A stretch of 64,000 nt of DNA from Isoetes taiwanensis (Eukaryota; Streptophyta; Lycopodiopsida; Isoetales; Isoetaceae), in assembly GCA_021234155.1 (NCBI GenBank), contig JAJEKV010000038.1, positions 12,678,213 through 12,742,212 on the forward strand, in the 5' to 3' direction. Every line of letters begins with the position of its first letter. Within the stretch, counting starts at the first letter, position 1. Made by a program: the position numbers and the translations under genes. Positions 60,471 through 64,000 of this stretch are shown here, piece after piece. The notes below the pieces were generated by a model that did not search any database, was not told where the DNA came from, and saw only the letters and a program-made list of their open reading frames with translations.

Positions 60471-61048
60471 ATTTCTGATTGCGCACCTTAGAAAGCAACA
60501 AAAACCTTCTTAGACGGTAAAGTTTCAAGCAAAAAATGAGAAACTCAACTTAAAACAAAAGCTCGAGCCCTACAAACATAGGCAGGGATCCAAAGTGTCC
60601 ATTGTGCTTCCAACTTTACATGCAAGATTAGAATTACACGCAAGATCAGAACGAGTTAAAATTAATTCTCAAAGACGTGGGCACAAAAAATGTCAGTAGA
60701 CCTAGCTATTTAGAGAAGGATTAGTAACAAATCAGTTTCTTAGATTTTTTTATTTTTTTAAACACCATTGGAATAGCTCGAATTCAGCATTGGTGGTTTT
60801 TAAGTTTACGGTCGCTATTTGCAGGCCGTGATGTCACTGGAATTAAATTAATGTATTACTTGCATTTTCATTCTTCAACGTTACCATGTGTAGGCGCTTT
60901 ATAGCAACAACACATGCAACACCACCATGTGTACACACTTTATAGCAACAACATCATGTGCTTATAAGAGAATCCAGAATCAATTTTTTTTTTTTTGGTA
61001 TAATTTGGCAATTTAAGCTCCCTACATATGGATTTCAAGGTACTTCAG
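60471..61048. other. Intergenic, short repeat only
   Basis: A partial duplication around 60890-60960 (CCATGTGTA and CTTTATAGCAACAACA words) and a poly-T/poly-A run near 60983. No gene. Confidence 0.4.
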
Positions 61049-61348
61049 CAAGCCCATCTAGAAAGAGCCACTTTAGTCACCTCATACCTCCCATCTCTCA
61101 CATAATGTAGCAATATTAAGCATTTCAAGGTTACTTATCTTTGAACAAATGTCCACAAGGATTGTCAAGTGTGTAATGTTACAATTGAAACTCTGTACAA
61201 AGGAATGATGAAGCACTTCATCGAACCCGTCTATAAAGTGCCACTTTAGTCATCTCTTGCCTCCCATCTCTAAAGGGAGCAATATAACATCGCAATATCA
61301 GGCATTTCAAGATTACTGGTCTTTGGACAAATGTCCACGGGATTGTCA
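61049..61348. repeat. Diverged tandem duplication, period about 175 bp
   Basis: 61049-61168 and 61224-61348 share CCACTTTAGTCA, CTCCCATCTCT, GCATTTCAAG and ACAAATGTCCAC in the same order, with many substitutions and small indels. Confidence 0.75.
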
Positions 61349-63150
61349 ACTTGTGGCTTCTCTTTCATGTCCCCTACAAGAGAGAAATAAAAAAATATGA
61401 ACTTTTCAATGAATAAACATACCATCTACCTCTCTTAGACTCCTCAAATCCAAGCTAGAATAGATCAAGTATGTATTTTTGGATCAATAAACATATCGTC
61501 TCCCTTCTTCTATATCTCTCTTGATCCCTTTGAAATTTAGCAAAATCATGCCCCATGTCCACAATTTCATGTATACCTATACTGTTCTTATGCCCGGTGT
61601 TTGAGCGATGCAATGGGCTGAATGTAAAAGGACTATGTGTGAAGATTTTTGCCTTCAAGGAAGAACTATTTCATTTTCTACTTTGTAGCATGTATAGTGT
61701 TGTTTATCCAACTTACATTTGTTGATATTTGGTCTATTACATAAAGTGCCACTGGTTCTCATTCCTCAACAGGTGCAAATGTTGGAGAGCTATATAACCT
61801 ATTACATGAACATCTTATTACAATGAAAACTAGAGATGCGAAGGCTTCAACAATGAGTATAATATGCCAGACAAAGCAGGGCATCTTTAGCAGCTAAGAT
61901 TGCCTTAAAATCGTTGCAGTTATAACCCATGAAGGTTGTCAAAAGTAAAATGTTTTATACATGGTTAGATTTGGAAGAAGATCCTTATCACAAGAAAAAA
62001 TGATCCTTACCTAACCAAAAGGATTTTAAATAAATAATCTGTCACATAGGGTGAAACAACTCAATAATAATAATAATATGCCAAAATAATTAATATGAAA
62101 TTGAATTGACACGAGAGAAAAACACGAACTAAGAAAAAGGTCGAAGGGAACTATAGGTTAGGTGGTAGGAGGAGGAGCTGAGGTAGAATAGTCAGAACAA
62201 CCACAACAATAAGTACTAGTCCAAAAACAAATAAACCTTCTCGAATAGCGACCATCCACAAGAAGGTCAAGCACAGAGTAGCAGAGTCAAAACCAAAACA
62301 GAAGTCCATCAGTCACCAAAGTCTGAAGTCGACATCTTGCACGACCATATTTGTTATCTTCATGAAAACAAAACCACCAAGAAAATTAAATGAGGAGGTC
62401 AGGGCATGGGAAACAAATTCAAGGCCAATTTATATAGAAGGGGCTAGGGTCTGGGCGGTGAATTTCCCACAAGAACGGAGAGTGAGCATCCAACTTAGAA
62501 AGATGAAATACAATTTAGTAGTTATCACTATATTTATATTGTAGACCTTACACACATATGATATTAAAAACACTTTATTGACTTTGCAAAAGGGAGAGAA
62601 AAAATTGTCCCTTGTTCATGTATACAAAGCTATACATGATGTTGTCTAAGAAAAACATGAAGTCCTAAGAGTAATTTTCTATGTGCCTATCTGGTGAGAT
62701 GTGACAAGATGAACAGAGAACTAACCTCAAAGACCAATGTTTTTGTTGTAGAACATAAGTATTTTTTTTCCAAATTTAGCTTATGTAAAGAAGTTTATTT
62801 CAACCTATTTCGATGCAAGAAGGTATATAATGACGATAAAGATTCATTCAGCATGTCTAATAAATAATAAGAAGTATCTAGACTTTTACCTATAATGCAA
62901 CATTTCTTTATAAGGTTCAAATTTGAACCCTACAATGCCAGCCCTATTTTTTTCATTATAAGAAATAATTTTTGGCACCAAAATTTGCCAAAGAATCAAT
63001 ATGTAGGACAATAATGGGGGATTTCAAAGGGGGTTTGATATGGATGCATAAATTAACATTTTTAAGCCTATAGACCATAGCCTTAAAACAATTGAATGGG
63101 TTATTATAAAAAAGAAAGAAAGAACGAACTTAGATCCAATAGAAAAATAA
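61349..63150. other. Intergenic region, nothing supported
   Basis: AT-rich, with a short AAT trinucleotide run at about 62063-62078. Frames are short and without motifs. Confidence 0.4.
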
Positions 63151-63152
63151 GC

Positions 63153-63420
63153 ATATTAGCTCGTTGGTTGCATTGGTTAAAGGATTCTTATTGGAATATT
63201 GAATCATTTTGGTAGAGGTTTGAGTCTCAGTATCTCATGTTCTAAAATCTTAGACGAACCCATAGAGAGATGAGTCCTTCTATTTCATATTCCAAAACCT
63301 TAGGTGAACCTGTATTTCATATTTCAAAATCATAGGCCAGGGGGCACCCAGAGACTTTAACTTACGATCTGGGCCGTAGGATGGACAGACTCGCCAATCG
63401 AGATAGTCCAGGATTATAGA
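63153..63420 (+). mobile_element. tRNA-like SINE candidate
   Basis: TTAGCTCGTTGGTTGC (A-box-like, about 63157-63172) is followed about 50 bases later by GAGGTTTGAGTCTCAG (B-box-like, 63215-63230). These are the two internal RNA polymerase III promoter boxes at tRNA spacing, with no tRNA cloverleaf around them. The body continues with internally repeated CATATT and CCAAAACCTTAG-like words. The 3' end and target duplication are not fixed. It is not obviously related to the array at 10181-12181. Confidence 0.45.
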
Positions 63421-63596
63421 TCCAAGATTTGCACCTTGATCAACACCTGAAAATAAATACTTGTGGCTTGGACCTCAAGAGCTGTTTATGGCACAACTCA
63501 AGCCTTGCCTCTAGAAAAATGTGTGGAATAGGCTGGCGGTGCTTAATAGATCGTGAGCCAAAAAAATACACAACAACACTAGTACCTTTATACTTA

Positions 63597-63909
63597 TAAT
63601 AAAATTCCCACTGAAACTCCCTTTGGTTTGGGTCCATATTCACACGGGGGGTGACTCCGGATATCAAAAACTGTCAGATGGACATGTTTGCCCTTTATTC
63701 CCCGATCTAAACTATAGATAGCAATCCTCGCTTGTGGGGTATGCTTGTACAAGTTTTGATATACAAAATCCCATAAGGTTTGAGGCAATGTACTTAATGA
63801 TGTTGATTTTATACATGCATTATATGATTTTAGGGCTGTTGCTGCCCTACGCAGCCCCTCGTGTGAATATACACTCAAACTAAAGGGGGTTTCAGGGGGA
63901 ATTTTATTA
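63597..63909. mobile_element. 313-bp TIR element (MITE-like), TA-flanked
   Basis: The left end TAATAAAATTCCC, followed by CTGAAAC.CCCTTT.GTTTG and then ATATTCACACG, is matched in inverted order at the right end over about 55 bp with a few mismatches. TA dinucleotides at 63595-63596 and 63910-63911 fit a TA target duplication as in Tc1/mariner-type MITEs. A truncated relative lies at 22545-22815. It has no transposase, although the minus-strand frame is open over most of its length. Confidence 0.75.
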
Positions 63910-64000
63910 TAGGCGTATGTTGTGAATTTTTTTTTTTCCAGAAGGTGTATTGCACAAGTTAAAAAGAAGAAGAGCAATCGACAACAATGTGGGAAAAAAA

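Overview
This looks like nuclear DNA of a land plant. It is AT-rich and dense in repeats. It carries two intron-rich housekeeping genes with GT-AG introns of roughly 70-1230 bp, a plant-type telo-box ahead of a ribosome-biogenesis gene, and several Ty3/gypsy elements. I cannot name the species. The modest introns and the CENP-B/pogo-type transposase would fit a bryophyte or another seed-free plant, but that is only an impression.

Left third (1-19 kb): nested retroelements, mostly on the minus strand. Element A (1-8680) is a Ty3/gypsy element with one huge reading frame (437-7393): gag, protease, RT, RNase H, integrase and a very long C-terminal extension that runs, after one frameshift, off the left edge. 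A primer-binding site and one inferred LTR (7859-8392) follow. Beyond that LTR lies the 3' tail of a second A copy, joined at 8680/8681 to a truncated, unrelated element B. B is broken into gag, zinc knuckles, protease, RNase H-like remnant and RT (15519 down to 8681). It is split by about 3.3 kb that holds a tandem array of about 320-bp monomers with tRNA-like A and B boxes, plus an LTR fragment on the plus strand.

Middle (19-46 kb): mainly intergenic. It contains the complete HAS1/DDX18-type DEAD-box RNA helicase gene (29111-32947, + strand, 13 exons, all introns phase 0), with a telo-box in its leader and a near-perfect foldback upstream. It also holds a hAT-type MITE with an 8-bp target duplication (33503-33738), several mini- and microsatellites, a degenerate gag remnant (40.6-41.4 kb) and a decayed pogo/CENP-B-like DDE transposase (42.1-44.8 kb). 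Two short coding-like regions on the minus strand (25.3-25.7 and 45.1-46.2 kb) are not recognised.

Right third (46-64 kb): a foldback element (46501-46662), then the complete SMC6 gene (48486-59886, + strand, 29 inferred exons, about 1061 aa) with a Ty1/copia RNase H relic antisense in one intron. The end holds tandem duplications, a tRNA-like SINE candidate and a 313-bp terminal-inverted-repeat element flanked by TA (63597-63909), which has a truncated relative at 22.55-22.82 kb.

The two host genes are unrelated: HAS1 acts in nucleolar 60S/40S ribosome assembly and SMC6 in the SMC5/6 complex for DNA repair and chromosome segregation. Nothing in the window is organised as an operon or multi-gene system. 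The most unusual material is the retroelement architecture and the tRNA-like tandem array.
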